This document shows, piece by piece, positions 12,517 through 24,776 of a DNA stretch of 64,000 nt. This DNA is from Voacanga thouarsii. Its lineage: Eukaryota > Streptophyta > Magnoliopsida > Gentianales > Apocynaceae. The first letter of the stretch is position 1. Every line of letters starts with the position of its first letter. Where the stretch lies: positions 62,001-126,000 of the forward strand of contig JANUWF010001477.1 in NCBI GenBank assembly GCA_026120185.1, written 5' to 3'. The position numbers and the translations under genes are program-made. The notes under the pieces are model-generated. The model was not told the DNA's origin, did not search any database, and was given only the letters and a program-made list of their open reading frames with translations.

Positions 12517-13110
12517 GGCAAAAAGGATCCTTAGCTAAACCGTCACTAAACATAGTTATCGACGACATGCCGACAGAAGAAGTGGTAGCTGAAATCCTAG
12601 TCGCTAAATAAGTTTTTTGTGATGGGATAAAAAAGTCGTCGCTAGTAGCGGCAGATATGAGATGGGAAACAGTAAGACTATAGTTTGGTTAAATTTCAGA
12701 ATAGCGACAGGATAGAGACGGCTAGGATGAATTTTTCGAATACCAGATAATTGGAAATATAATTACATCTTCCCTAATCAATCGCTATATTTGCAATGGT
12801 TTTTCGACGGCCCACTGCCATCGCAAATCGCAGCCAAACTTGCAAGTTAAAATACCCATTGTCACTAAATGATTGTAAGATTAGATACGGTGTTGAAACT
12901 GCTTGCGCTTAATCATAGCTAATTGGCTATTGTTTAATGATGGCATTTTCCAGGTAAAATTAGTTGTTGCCATAGGTAAACTGTTGATAATTTTGTCCTG
13001 GACAATACGTAGCTAAACCACTGCTAATTTGCTAGCATTTAGTGACGGCATTGCCAACAGAATCATGTTTTTTTTTTTTTTTTTCTGTGGTTGCTAAATC
13101 ATTGCTAATT
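12517..13110 (-). repeat. CACTA left subterminal repeats (copy B)
   Basis: Degenerate TAGCTAAACCGTCGCTAA-type motifs in both orientations (for example 12530-12550, 12590-12610, 13010-13030, 13085-13105), paralogous to 5428-6010. They occupy the 3' flank of the second CACTA gene. Confidence 0.7.
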
Positions 13111-13158
13111 TGTTTCCTTATTGGAATGCTGATTTTGTTTTTAGTTTGAACCCCTAAG

Positions 13159-13160
<2 letters not shown>

Positions 13161-13204
<44 letters not shown>
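13161..13204. repeat. (TA)n microsatellite
   Basis: About 22 uninterrupted TA units. The paralogous site at about 6058-6080 has only a short ATATATAAAAAAAATATA, so the array expanded after the duplication. Confidence 0.95.
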
Positions 13205-13208
<4 letters not shown>

Positions 13209-14860
13209 GCCACAAAAATTTAAATTTAAAATAAAATGTAATTCTGATTTCATTAAACTATTTCAAATAATCATCTTAATAATGGAAAATACACTTATTC
13301 AAAATAAATGTATAAAATCCTAAATGTATAAAATGAAGTAAATGTAATGTACAGAATAACATGTATAATAAATCCTACACTATAGGAGCAGTAGCGCCAG
13401 CTGAAGGAGGTGGGGTGGAGAACGAGGATGAGAGTATCTCAAATGATAGGGATCTGTTGGCAGAATAAAGCTGCCATCCATCTCGTCTGTCTCATCATCC
13501 TCTTAAATTGGCTAGAATGGTAGAAGCTCTATCCCAAGCTTCTCTGACATCATGGTTTTAAATCCACCGATCTGATGCTGCATCTGATCGACCTTCCTTT
13601 CGAAATCCTTCTTCAACTTATCTCTCACTACATGTGCCCTCTTCTCAACCCTCTTTTCTACTATGTCCTCTATCTTAGCGGGTGTAGATGATGTGGATGG
13701 CAAGGAACCCTAGTCGAGCTACTGTCCAACACGCGAAGCCTTAGAACCAAGTCCATACACTCGTTCTTGATTGTACCCACCCGCCGTATTGAGAAATAGT
13801 GCCCTATCGTCCAGGACAACTAAAGACATAACACTAGTAGAAGAGGAAGGAGATGCCTGTGTAAGACGCTCATTTTCAGCCATCATGTCTCCTAAAATCA
13901 AATTTGAAGTCAGTTCGATTGTTGAGAAAGTGCAAAAAAGCTTAAAAGTATTAAAGCATTAAATTTATAAATCATTACCAATATCTTGCGAGAGTGCTTG
14001 CTGACATGCTGTCCCTGTCTCTCCCTACCTTGAATTGTGTGCAACCTCTTGTACCATTCAATGTAGCTAAAGCCGTCGCCCATTTTCTATCATTGCAATA
14101 AAAAATTAATTCATAAAAAAAATGTCCCAAAAATTGAAAAAGCACATTAAAATTATAAAATGTGTAATGTTATAAGTAATTTACCATACGCTTCTCGTAG
14201 ATTGTAAATGAGACTAAGCCTCCAGTATGAGTGGTTGAGCCCTGACCATGGTTCTTTCGAGCAGTGGAGAAGAGCCGCTGAAACTCCTGTGTGCTCCAGC
14301 ACTGCTGCATTGCCTCCCAATACCAAAAGTTGATCGATGAGGGAGTCTGGCTAGTCGGGGTCATCCTTCCTAGCCTTGATAGGGTGTCAAAAAAGTGATT
14401 CCGGCACTTATACTCCCAGTTGGACCGAATCTTAGCACTATACTCATCGGCCCAATGATATAGTTTCTGCAAAAAAAAAAAAAAAATTATAAATCGAGGT
14501 TGTTATGTTAAAACAATTCATTTAAAACATATAAAAAGTAAAAAAAAAATTAGAATAATATATTGAATAGTTAGTAACTTACCCCAAACTCTCAAACCAA
14601 ACGTTCTTCATGCTCATTGGGACGTTTGCATATGTTATGTATGGCCTGTCGAAGTACCTATGGAATATGGATGTGATCTCCTGTACACATTTGTCGGAAC
14701 CAGCAAATCTTCTGTGGTCAAACAAGTGAAACAATAATTGGAACATGTCATACATGAAATATGAAAATGAAATGAATTAGTAGCAAAAGACTGATTTAAT
14801 ATGAAAAATAACATAATGTAAAACAACATTAGTTCATATCAAAATAAAAAATTATCAAAG

Positions 14861-16663
14861 TGTTAGGTATCTCAGGCTCGTATCCTATACGGCGCAACGA
14901 AAAATAAAACGAGATACCATCCCAGGACCCACCAATATATGGAAAACAAGATATAAAGATAATAAAGGTAGTAGCTTTTTACCTTTGTTTAATCGTCTGA
15001 AGAACAAAATTTCTTCTTCAAGTCGAGGCGCAATCCAACATTCCTCTAGACCTAACTTCATAAGAGTGGAACGTCTAACCACTATAATCATAGTATGTGA
15101 TTATCTCTAACAGTAATCCACACAGAGGAATACGCAAGCACCAAAATTTCCTGTGTTAGCAAAAAAAGATGGTGGCTAGGGCTGTTTTCATTTTCAGTAA
15201 AATGAGAGAGAGAGAGAGAAGAAGAAGAAGAAGAAGAAGAAGAAGAAGAAGAAGAAGAAGAAGAAGAAGAAGAAGAAGAAGAAGAAGAAGAAGAAGAAGA
15301 AGAAGACGTTTGTTTTATGGCTCCTATTTTCGTGTGAATCACCCTTGGATTAGGGTTTCAAGCATATCCAATATATGTTCCAAAATCCACTGAAAATCTA
15401 AAATTCTAAAACAATTAGAATTTCCTAATTGTATTGGAAATATCAAGTTCTCACAATTACAACTTGGACCATAAATTATAACTAATTATAATTTGTCCAC
15501 AACAACTTCTCTTTCTCGCAATTAACCCCTCTATGTTATCAAATAACATCTTGAGTATATAATCCTCTATTGTGTGTGACCTATTAGGTTTTCCAGTCAA
15601 TTGGTAACGAACATGAATTGGTCCAAACGTCTTTGAGATTAATAATCCATAATTAATTAGAATTAATCCTATTAATTCTTATCAGGATTCGTTTATTAAT
15701 TCATCAATTAATAAACCCATATTCCCAGATTATGAGCAGTATCTAGCAACACATTATGACCACCCAAGAGTCTAGGAAGTCAAGTGGCTTGACATGAACC
15801 CTTCAATAACAAACTTTAGTGCAATTAACTCCTTTCACCATACAATATATCATTTGGTTTGGAGTACAGAATTAGTGCCAATTGCATCCAGAATTAATTC
15901 TGGCTCGAATATAATAGTACTTGTACTAGGAACCCACTACTCTAGATATGTATCAATTGGAACTATTTCCAATACACAATAACCTTGGCCAAGGACTTTC
16001 TGAGTAGTAATTCCTACAAGTGGCCGTGAGATATTCACCCATACTTTTAGAAGTGGTGAATCATTTATTGACCCTCTCAACTACTTTCGTTTACCTCACA
16101 ATGTACCCAATATCCATCCCATAGGCGACCCTCGATCGAGCTCTGGAGATTAGAATCAAAGTACAAAGCTCAGCAAATAAAGTACCTTAGAGATCTCAAG
16201 TCTAAGGATACTTGCACATTTGCTATATTGAGATTATATCACTGGCACTAAATAGTTATCCATGTGATTATGTCAAAGTTAGGTCATCCAATGAACTTGT
16301 TTCATTAACAAGCATCCATGTGTTGACTTTGAGTATCTCAATACTCGCGGTTATGAGAATCACTGCTTGAACAAACCAGGAAGTCTAACACACGCTAGTC
16401 TTAACGCATTAATGATGTCCCGTCTCATTAATACTATGACTAGAGACTATTTAAGTACTAAACACCATCCAGTGTAGTAGGAATCTCATATCATAATTTC
16501 TATCATGATTTCCTTAACACAGTGTTGTACTGTGGACTTTATCGAATAGTTATATTACTTAAAAGTAAACAAAAGAAACTATAAGATAAATAATACCTTT
16601 TATTAAAATAAAATGTGTCATATACAATGTACAAGTGATTACCTCTAGGGCACAACACTAACA
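14861..16663 (-). mobile_element. Solo LTR of the copia family of the element at 31447-40589
   Basis: It starts TGTTAGGTATCTCAGGCTCG and ends GGGCACAACACTAACA, collinear over its whole length with the LTRs at 31447-33201 and 38869-40589. The flanks are CAAAG (14856-14860) and TAAAG (16664-16668), a target duplication with one mismatch. No internal retroelement sequence is present, so it is a recombination product. It interrupts the second CACTA gene. Confidence 0.88.
15204..15306. repeat. (GA)n(GAA)n microsatellite inside the solo LTR
   Basis: A short GA run followed by about 29 GAA/AAG units. The two sister LTRs have (GA)n at 31793-31835 and a short GAGAGAGAGAAAGAG at 39211-39226 in the same position. 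The apparent poly-Arg and poly-Ser frames are artefacts of this array. Confidence 0.95.
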
Positions 16664-16936
16664 TAAAGAACATATAAATCAAATGCTATTAAATTTATAA
16701 AAAAAAAAGGACTTATAAAGTAATAACATATGTGAAATATTTCTCACACGTCCGCTCGTGGTATAATAAGTGGTCGGGGATCTTGTGCCTGTGAACTAGT
16801 ATGATGCGATGCTGAAGATGATGGAACTGCAGGGGAATCTTTGTCCTGCTCGGCTAGTAGTATCCAAGGAGCTGGAGGTGGTGATGGTGTTCGGTCTCAT
16901 AACCGAGTACGCTGTGAGTCATCAATAGGCAACTAC

Positions 16937-18442
16937 TGTTAGGATTTGTAGACTCCTAAATACGGAAAACATCAATGAATTCCTTCCGAAGAGCCAAGTC
17001 AAATGATTTAGGTCGATCAAGGATTTATGAAATTACCTCTGTATTGCCAGAAGGAAGACTTCTGCCTTTAGATTTTCAGGCGTATATGCACTTAGGATGA
17101 TTATCATACGCAGTATTGTGTGAATGTCCTCTATTGAATACATACGACAAACTTAGTTCCTCGCCCTAGAGTGCTAGCACCTATAGTTTTGAGAGGCTAA
17201 ATTTCTTGTTATGGAGGCATGAAAATTCTATGAGAAGTCTCTAACAAGAAAACGGCTAGGGTTTTATTTTAAAACCACACGAACTTCTTGAAGTCCAACT
17301 TTCATCATATCTTATCATATCTTATTTTAAGTTCAAATTAAATTAAAAGGATATTATAAGATTATGCCATTATCTTGATAATTTAACTAATTAATTTATC
17401 GAGTCAAATTTTTATAATTTGGACATCCTCTAGATATATTGAATGTGGACATATTTCTACTCATTGTATCTGGACATTTTTCTAAGTTCGATGAACCTAG
17501 ACACATTTCTAGATACATCGAACTTGGTCACCAGAAAAATAACCCGACGTGTTCGCTTAATGTGTAATCGTATAGATTCATTTAACACTAGCAGTGTGCC
17601 CAAATCACATTTAAATAGCCCACAAGTTATAAGCAATTTCTAACAAAACATTATAACTATCCAGATTAAATGAAGATCAGTGATCTCTTTGAACCAAACC
17701 ATAACTTTATAGTTAGTCCTTTTGTCACATAATATCTAGATTAACCATAAGGCACGGAGCATGTCATCCTTATTAAGCTTAATCAACTATTTCTTGATCT
17801 TATAGTATACTATTCAAATAAATGATATCAATTTTTCAAATTGATATATTTGAGCACGACTATGCATTTTAACAGTCTAATTTATCAAGGAGCATGCACA
17901 TTTCTCCCAAGAATGAAAGAGACAAATTCCTTCACTATCAATCATATTTCTCTTCCTAGTTTATTCTATATTCAACAGTGGTATAATTTATTATCTGGTT
18001 AAAGACAACTTTAGAGAATATCAAGATATAGAATTTATCAAGTAGGAAATTATGATGAATTCAAGTCAAAGGACTTCTAATATCATTATGGCTAGAAAGT
18101 CCTTATGACATATCCTATGAAGTACTCTCATAGTGAGTTATGTCCAATACAATGTTCTCTGACATTTATTTATGTTTTGACTTGATATCCATGACGAGTA
18201 AAACATAGCCATCAAATCACAAACATACTAGTCTTAATTTATTATTATTTCAATAATAATAATCGACCAGTGACAATTTAAGAATAGTCATTGTATTTGT
18301 TATATTGTTTTACTATCAAGTCATGTACTTGATGACCACAAAACTAAATGCCTCTATTCATGGAAAAAAATACGTCATATTATTACATAATACATAATGA
18401 CAATAATATAAGTAGAAATTATTTTAGGGCATATTCTTAACA
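16937..18442 (-). mobile_element. Probable copia solo LTR, second family
   Basis: The minus-strand reading starts TGTTAAGAATATGCCCTAAA and ends CTACAAATCCTAACA, giving the copia TGTTA...TAACA termini. The start resembles that of the other copia LTR family here (TGTTAGTGTTGTGCCCTAGA). The 1506-bp block splits CACTA sequence. The flanks do not form a direct target duplication (ACTAC against GTTGC). No coding sequence is inside; the ORFs of about 60 codons are chance. Confidence 0.6.
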
Positions 18443-18606
18443 GTTGCTCTCCAGTAGACATATCCACGTAGAGGAAAAAAATATTGTTACAATGATATAT
18501 TTTAGTGTAAAGAAGTTCCAAAAATTGTGATCTCCTTCTTTATCAATGTGATGAGTAAATAAGATGACAAAAAGTATGTTAAAAAACTATAGATTATTGC
18601 TAGGCT
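18443..18606 (-). other. Spacer between the two CACTA genes
   Basis: AT-rich DNA between the end of TNP2 and the solo LTR. No gene seen. Confidence 0.5.
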
Positions 18607-21151
18607 GTACTATTCGCTTGTGTCATTTTCTGAAATGAACTCCTTCAAATCAACTTCTATCTCAAAATTTGTATCCCAATTACCCTCATCATCATCCTCA
18701 TCATGGTCTCGATCCCAATTTGATATCTCTTCCCGAACATCCAACATCTTATTTATGCCTTCCATGTGTGTTAAGGGACTAAGATCGACCACCAAAGATA
18801 TAGTTATTGTAGCATTGTCATCAACTTCGTCTTGGTAAGCCCTATCAATAATAGGTGCATCAAATACATGTTAAGCTTTTGTTTTGTAGACTGCTATCCA
18901 TTTAGATTTTTGTCTTTTAGTGGAAGGATATATAGCATAGTATACTTGATGTGCTTGCTGGGCCAATACAAAATGGTCATATTTAGGACACTACCTCTTA
19001 TGGTTAATGTCAACTAACTTATATTGTAGGTGTACTCTCAATCCCCGATTTGGTGTAAGATCAAACTAATCACACTTGAAAAACACAACTTTTTGGATTG
19101 GATGACTAGGAAATTAAAGTTCAACAACCTCCTTTAAGATCCCATAATAATCAACACTACCATGCTTGTTCTCGGCACCTTTAACACAAACTCCATGGCT
19201 GGCACTTTTTCTATGTTCTGCACGGTCACTCGTACAAAATATGTAGCCATTAATAACGCAACCTTGAAATGATTTCACCTTTCTTGACGGTCCTCACGAG
19301 AGGTTTTGCAAACATTTGTCTGTTACTCCACTAGTTAGATCACACACCCACAAGAATGCCAGGCTTTCGTAAGTTTATGTGTAAAATATAGATGTAGAAA
19401 TTAATAACATAATTATACCCTCACTAAAGTTCAAAACTTGTAAGCACTTACATTATTTTTGAACTACCGAACAAACTTGTTCTCGATCCTTCCCTTTAGT
19501 TCCAACTCTATAAGACCCATGTGATGGGGTCACAATAAAGCAGAAAAAATCCTAATATATGGCTACACCTCATCACAGTTCTGCAAAATGTAATTTGTGG
19601 CAGCATTGAATTCCTCAGATGTCTCCAATCGAGTTTGTATCCTTCCCAAAGCCCTTCCTATAATATTGCAGATTGAGAGCAAAGATTGTTCATGCATGTG
19701 CTTAGTTATTTCCTCTTCATTACATGCCACTTGTGTATGTCTTGTTTGAACATGTGGCTCAAAGTAGTATGAAATGAACGTTGATGCTTCTTTAACTAGA
19801 TATGCATTACAAATTGATTCTTCTACCCTAGCCTTATTTTTCACTTTGACCTTTAAATGATGCAAGAATCTGTTATTTGAAACAAGGTAAATTTGATCAT
19901 AATGTTGAAGACCATATTACTATCATATACTATATAGCGTCTTCAAAGTGTAGTAAATGTCTACATACCTTTCAAAGGGATACATCCATTTGTATTGAGC
20001 TGGAGCACAAAACTCTAGTTTCATAAGGCAAGTGAACCACTAGATGCTCTATCACATGAAAGAAACCAGGGGAAATATTTTTTCAAGTTTACATGTTAGC
20101 ACAGGAATTTCATTCTCCAATTTCTTCATATGCACCACTAACAGATTAGGTGAGCACAAATCCTTATAAAAAGACTCAATTCTGTCAACACGTTCCAAAC
20201 ATTGACTGGAAGAAATTCTCATAAACCAATTAGAAGGAAACATTCCATAAACGCCTGGCATGACTTTTCATGCTGGACATCTTCAACTTTTTCAAATCAA
20301 CATATCTTGATAAGTTTGACGCATATCCAACCGGAAGTTGCAACTCCTTCACCCATTCAAGCAGCCCTTACTTAGCCACTGCAGTCAATGAATAACATAC
20401 TTTTGGCATTGAAACCCTTTCTTCACCTGCTCAACGAACTCTTAGTTCAGGCCTATGATAATACGTACAACATTATGTTCTGCCTTTAAATTATCTTTTA
20501 TTTTTCACTTCACATCCATTATAGTGTTAAAAACATTGTCGAACATTTTTTTTTTCATTATGCATGATATCTATATAATGGGGCACCAATAGAGTGCGCC
20601 AATAAGGTAAGTCCTAGAAAATGCTTATCTTCACCCGATTTTGATTAACACCTCTATCGTCGAACTTCCCTAGTTCACATCCTGAATCTATTATTCTTGA
20701 AAAATAACACACTCTTTCCCACACTTGACCCCTTATTACACAGGCTGCCGGTGGTGAGGTGTCTTGGCCTCTGTCCCTTCAAAATGACCGCGTGTCCCAC
20801 CTAAATCGATGATCCAGTGGTAAGAAATGGTGATGAAAATCCAACCAAGAAGTTTTACCCCCGAACCGTAGCTGAAAAAACTTGGAACGCTCTATGTAAT
20901 ATGGACATGCAAATCTACCTGCAGTACTCTACCCGCTTAGCATTCCATAAGTTGGAAAACCAATTATCGTCCACAGAAGAGCAATCCATAGCGAAAAGTT
21001 TTGTTTCTTGGATATATCATATGTGGAGATACCAACAAACCATAACATACTCTGTTCATCTATCAATGGTTGTAGATAAACATTAACTTTGTGTTTAGGA
21101 TTCTTTGGGCTCAAAATAATGATAGTCAAGAACATTACCAGATCCTTCATG
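18607..21151 (-). pseudogene. CACTA TNP2 transposase, C-terminal two thirds
   Basis: Minus-strand reading from the copia insertion point at 21151. The end of the Tnp2 catalytic-type region comes first (VNVYLQPLID, TYDISKKQNF, ALLWTIIGFPTYGML). Then a DUF4218-type region (GYASNLSRYVDLKKLKMSSM at about 20280-20335; VLTCKLEKIFP near 20090; IGRALGRIQTRLE near 19630). Then a DUF4216-type region (INGYIFCTSDRAEHRKS, YYGILKEVVEL, VVFFKCD; about 19250-19040). The tail is acidic (DRDHDEDDDEGNWDTNFE) and ends at 18610-18612. TNP2 is the transposase of CACTA elements. Stops replace residues in several blocks, for example the Trp after FKCD in DUF4216. Broken by two copia insertions and many stops. Confidence 0.85.
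21147..21151 (+). other. Target-site duplication, left copy (TCATG)
   Basis: TCATG directly before the copia LTR start; the same five bases follow the 3' LTR at 30454-30458. Confidence 0.95.
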
Positions 21152-23028
21152 TGTTGGAAAGTATGCTCTCAAAGACTATGGAGTCTATGTAAATTTATTA
21201 CAAATAGACCCAGCACCAGGTAGGTCCACCGAACCTGGCACCAGGTCCACTCTGCCCAACTGGAGTTCTTGAAAAATAGAGCAAACCTGGTGCCAGATAG
21301 GTCCAATGGACCCGGTGCTAGGTCCACTAAATTCATTCAATTTGGATTATTTCTTATATTATTGCACATTTAAGGTCCAAGTGTGACAAGTAATGGTTTA
21401 TGTGTTGGATCGTTCTTCATAGTAAGGTATAGACCATGGGTACTTATCATACAAGTAAAATTGAGTTCTTAGTCATTTGATGGAATTTGGCATTTCATTA
21501 AAATAAGACTATTATGTCATGAGTTCCAATGAGGAATGATTTACCTTGAATTAATGAGTAGTTCACTCACATAATTAGCAGAAGTGTATTACGAATATGT
21601 TGAAATAGACCTGTAGTAGTGGTCTCTCTTAAAGTACTATAATTATAGAGACCGGACTATTGCTACTACAGAGTGGACGGATACCTTTATACTTGAGTAT
21701 GAGTTGGTGGTCTAGCAAAGCTAGGGTCTTGTACTTTGATATATGTTGGGTGAGATTTCTTTTGTGATATCAATAACCTTGTATGTTTGGTGTAGTACTC
21801 TAGTTAGTTAAGACAGACTCATGCAACAAAGTTTCTATACTTCATTTTGTGAAGTTAAATCACCCCCATGAGATTGTCCAAGATAATCTAATAATCCAGT
21901 GCCCTGGGAACATAACTTTAGAATGTGTGCTTTTGGGTAGCTTCCAATGATAAGCAAGTATATTCGAGTGAGTCTCAAATTTTCGGGCTAGAAATCTAAG
22001 GATGGTAGATTTCTTTGAGATGTGTGTTAGTACATTTATCCTATCGCATTGATGGATGTTACATAGAGAGGTATTTTTGTCATTTCACTTATAGGTCGGA
22101 GACATTGTTTTAGAAATATTATTTTTGGGGTTAATATTTTCATATGGTGATAAATTGGAATATTTAAAATGGTAAAATACAGCTATTTGATAGTAAGGGC
22201 ATTATGGTCATTTTAGTAGCTATGAATAATATGTCTCTTAATCCCCGGAGTAACTTAAGTTACCTTGGTGTTGTCTAGACACAATTTAGGCTTCATGGAT
22301 AATTATTTGGAAAAGAAATAAAATTTATTCTATGATTCCAATTAGAATTAATTAATTAGTCTTGATTTTTTTTATAAGGCTCAGGAAAGATAATTAATGA
22401 ATTCAGAAAATTGGGCTAGAATAAATTATTTCATTAGGCTGATATATGTTGACATATATTAAGAGTCCAATTAGAAATTATCATGGGTATTTGATAAAGC
22501 CCAGAAAAGATAATAAAGAGGATTAGTTTTTGAGCCCAACACCAAGCCCATTAAGGCTTAGTGTGTTTTGGCCCACTAGGGTTTCATTAAGCCCTAGAGT
22601 GACCAAAATATATAGGAAAGAGATGGAAAGGTTTCCCAACCCAAGCACTCTCCCTCTTGTGTGTGCAGCCACCCTTCCTCTTGTGTTTTCTCTTCCTTCT
22701 CTCCTTTCTCTCTAAGAGTGGATCTTGGTTATCCAAAGGAGCTTTCACCAACCTAACTCAAGATCAAGGTAGAGTCGTACTCTAGAAGACTAAGAGAAGA
22801 AGCTTGGAGAAGATTGATGCGTAGGAGTAGAAGATTGGCAGGAATACCGGTCAAACCACCGAGGCCTCCTTCTCCCTTTCCATCACAAGATCCAGTGAAC
22901 CCGGCACCGTGTTGGTTAATCCATGACCAAACAAGAAAAGTAATTAAGAACTCTCTCCTAGATGTGGATTGAAAAATTGAAAATTTTCCGTTGTATTTTC
23001 TTTGATGTTTTCCATTTTTGATCCTTCA
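21152..23028 (+). repeat. 5' LTR of copia D (1877 bp)
   Basis: TGTTGGAAAGTATG ... GATCCTTCA. The U3 carries GC-rich repeats of the ACCTGGCACCAGGTCCA type near 21208-21335. A TATA-like AAAATATATAGG lies at about 22606-22617, giving an R-U5 of about 400 bp. Confidence 0.92.
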
Positions 23029-23030
23029 AT

Positions 23031-23044
23031 TGGTATTAAAGCCA
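23031..23044 (+). other. Primer-binding site of copia D
   Basis: TGGTATTAAAGCCA two bases after the LTR. The plant copia norm is TGGTATCAGAGCC (initiator tRNA-Met). Two differences are C-to-T and G-to-A, in line with the decay elsewhere. Confidence 0.85.
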
Positions 23045-24776
23045 AGGTTTTCTTCTAGGAGCATGTACTAGGGTTAAAAACTGGAAAATGTAGTTCCTTT
23101 AATATGAAAAATGAATCTTTTGTGATTTCATGTGATCCATCATACATTGGTATCTTGATCTCATGTACTCCTCACGGTCAGAGATATTGGATCCTGTATT
23201 CAAATGGTTTTTCTGGTTTTGAGTAGATGTGATGTATGTCTTGTGCTTAGAGGTATAGGTACTTGTAAAGGCATGTTTTTATGCCTATTTTTGCGTTTCT
23301 CTTAACTTGTAAATATTGGGGACTGAAGAACATGGCTGTTAGAATGGTTGAGGGGTGAAAAAATGGCTGAAAAGAATGATTTTTCCATAAATCGGCGAAT
23401 TGCAAAACAGACCAGGCACCAAGTAGGCCAACTAGACCCGGCGCTAGGTCCATTCTACTCAGCTGAATGGAGAAACAAAATAGACCCAGTGCTAGGTTGG
23501 TCCAATAGGGCCGGCTCCAGGTCCATACTATCCGAGAGTTCTTGGAGAAATAGAACTGACCCGGTGCCAAGTGGGTCCAATGGACCCGATGCCAGGTCCA
23601 CACTGTCTAGCCAGAAGTTGGAGGAACAGGACATACCCAGCCCCAAGTGGACCAAAACGACTAGATGCCAGGTCCATTCTGCCTAGAGGCGGATGTGCGC
23701 TATTTTGTCTAAGAAAAAGGAGAGCACTGTTGAAGTTCCATACCTCAAATTTTTCTTAATGTAATCATGTTGTGAAACCATTGTATAAGGTTAATTTTTT
23801 TCAATAGCTTTATTTATCTATGGATAAATAATTTGCATAAAAATGAGTAGTAAAGGAGGGAACCACCTTAGGATTAAACAAGATCATTAGTTTTTAAATT
23901 CATGATGTTTAATCTAATATTTGGTCACTTATGAATAAATGAATAGTTTGAGCATGAAAAAGATTACTGTTGTTATTATGCTTATTTCATTTTTGTGATC
24001 AAATGTGTAAGTTCTTGTGCGACCAAAGTCTCACTAAATAGAACGGTTGTAGACAAAACATTTCAATCTAAGAAACTTTAAAATAAAAGAGTTCATGTTT
24101 TATTCTCTTAAAGAGTTCAATCCTTGCAATAGAGAATAATATTGAACTTGATGTTATTTAACAAAGTTTTATTTGGCCATTATCTTTGAAGAGTAAAATA
24201 AATTCATAGTTTATTCTCTCAAAGGATTTAATCCTTGACAAAGAGAATAATATTGAATTTTAGTTTTTTTTTTACTAAGTTAATGAAGCCATAAGATTGT
24301 AGAAAACGTTTTTGGTCCTAAAACTCTATTTTCAATAAAAGATTAAGTGAGAAAGGGGTTCCAATGACCCCATGGCTTCCGTTACAACTCTCATTAGAGA
24401 TAGTGGATTTTCTCGTGTCATTCTAAGCATGACCCCTATAAGATGGATTTTCACAAGTATCTAGAACTAATTGAAAAGTAAAATTAAAAGCCTAGGGTAT
24501 GTGCTAGGATCGACCAACCTACGTTGGAGGTTTTTAACACTGGATTGCCCTTAGGTGGTGTGAATCAGTGGCCATCCTATCGGTGAAACTTTTTCTAGAT
24601 TATTACCTATTAAGGAAGTTTTGATTCGTGATAGTTATACACTTAACTTAGAATGCTATTAATCTTCCTACGAAGCTCTGGTAGTTTTTCTAAGAGCTAA
24701 ACTATTTATATTATTGATAATAGTTTTAAGAGTTTTCTATTACCAAAGAAATATGCAATTTTTACAAACTAAATGA
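23045..24776 (+). other. Long untranslated leader of copia D
   Basis: About 1.7 kb between primer site and gag. It includes a degenerate GC-rich tandem repeat (23400-23690). The rest is AT-rich with no conserved coding block; overlapping 60-118-codon ORFs on both strands fall in the repeat and are probably chance. Confidence 0.6.
23400..23690 (+). repeat. GC-rich degenerate tandem repeat in the copia D leader
   Basis: About 3.5 units of roughly 80 bp, each with a near-palindromic core of the form GACCCGGCGCTAGGTCCA or GACCCGATGCCAGGTCCA separated by a segment like GAGTTCTTGGAGAAATAGA. The same core and spacer occur in the U3 of both LTRs (about 21208-21335 and 28645-28770). Confidence 0.75.

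Larger units (their letters stand above)
13375..16936 (-). pseudogene. CACTA second gene, Transposase_24 (Ptta/En/Spm) family, split by a solo LTR
   Basis: Exon pieces read leftward. At 16936-16740 is a Pro/Ser-rich N-terminal part (DRTPSPPPAPW, AVPSSSASHHTSSQ). After the solo LTR, 14472-14170 gives the family core: WEYKCRNHFFDTLSRL, INFWYWEAMQQCW, STARKNHGQGSTTHTGG. A short piece at about 14090-13985 starts MGDGFSYIEWYKRLH. The last exon at about 13900-13375 has a charged coiled-coil-like stretch (KRVEKRAHVVRDKLKKDFER) and the acidic and proline tail. In En/Spm elements the companion protein of TNP2 binds the subterminal repeats; that this family member does so is inference. Stops in the N-terminal and last exons and a one-base loss in the tail make it a pseudogene. 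Confidence 0.75.

Noticed and set aside
12270..12611. 113-codon plus-strand frame (paralogue of 5203-5520)
   Set aside because: It bridges the LTR-like segment and CACTA subterminal repeats; the two copies diverge without sign of coding constraint.
13369..13385. ACACTATAGG (and ACACTATGGG at 6251) as a CACTA left terminus
   Set aside because: The site lies at the stop codon of the Transposase_24-type gene, inside the subterminal repeats rather than outside them.
15088..15393. Open frames encoding long poly-Ser and poly-Arg runs
   Set aside because: They are translations of the GAA microsatellite inside a solo LTR.
23247..23759. Overlapping 60-118-codon frames on both strands
   Set aside because: All fall in the GC-rich tandem repeat of the copia D leader; frames are open because the repeat unit lacks stops.
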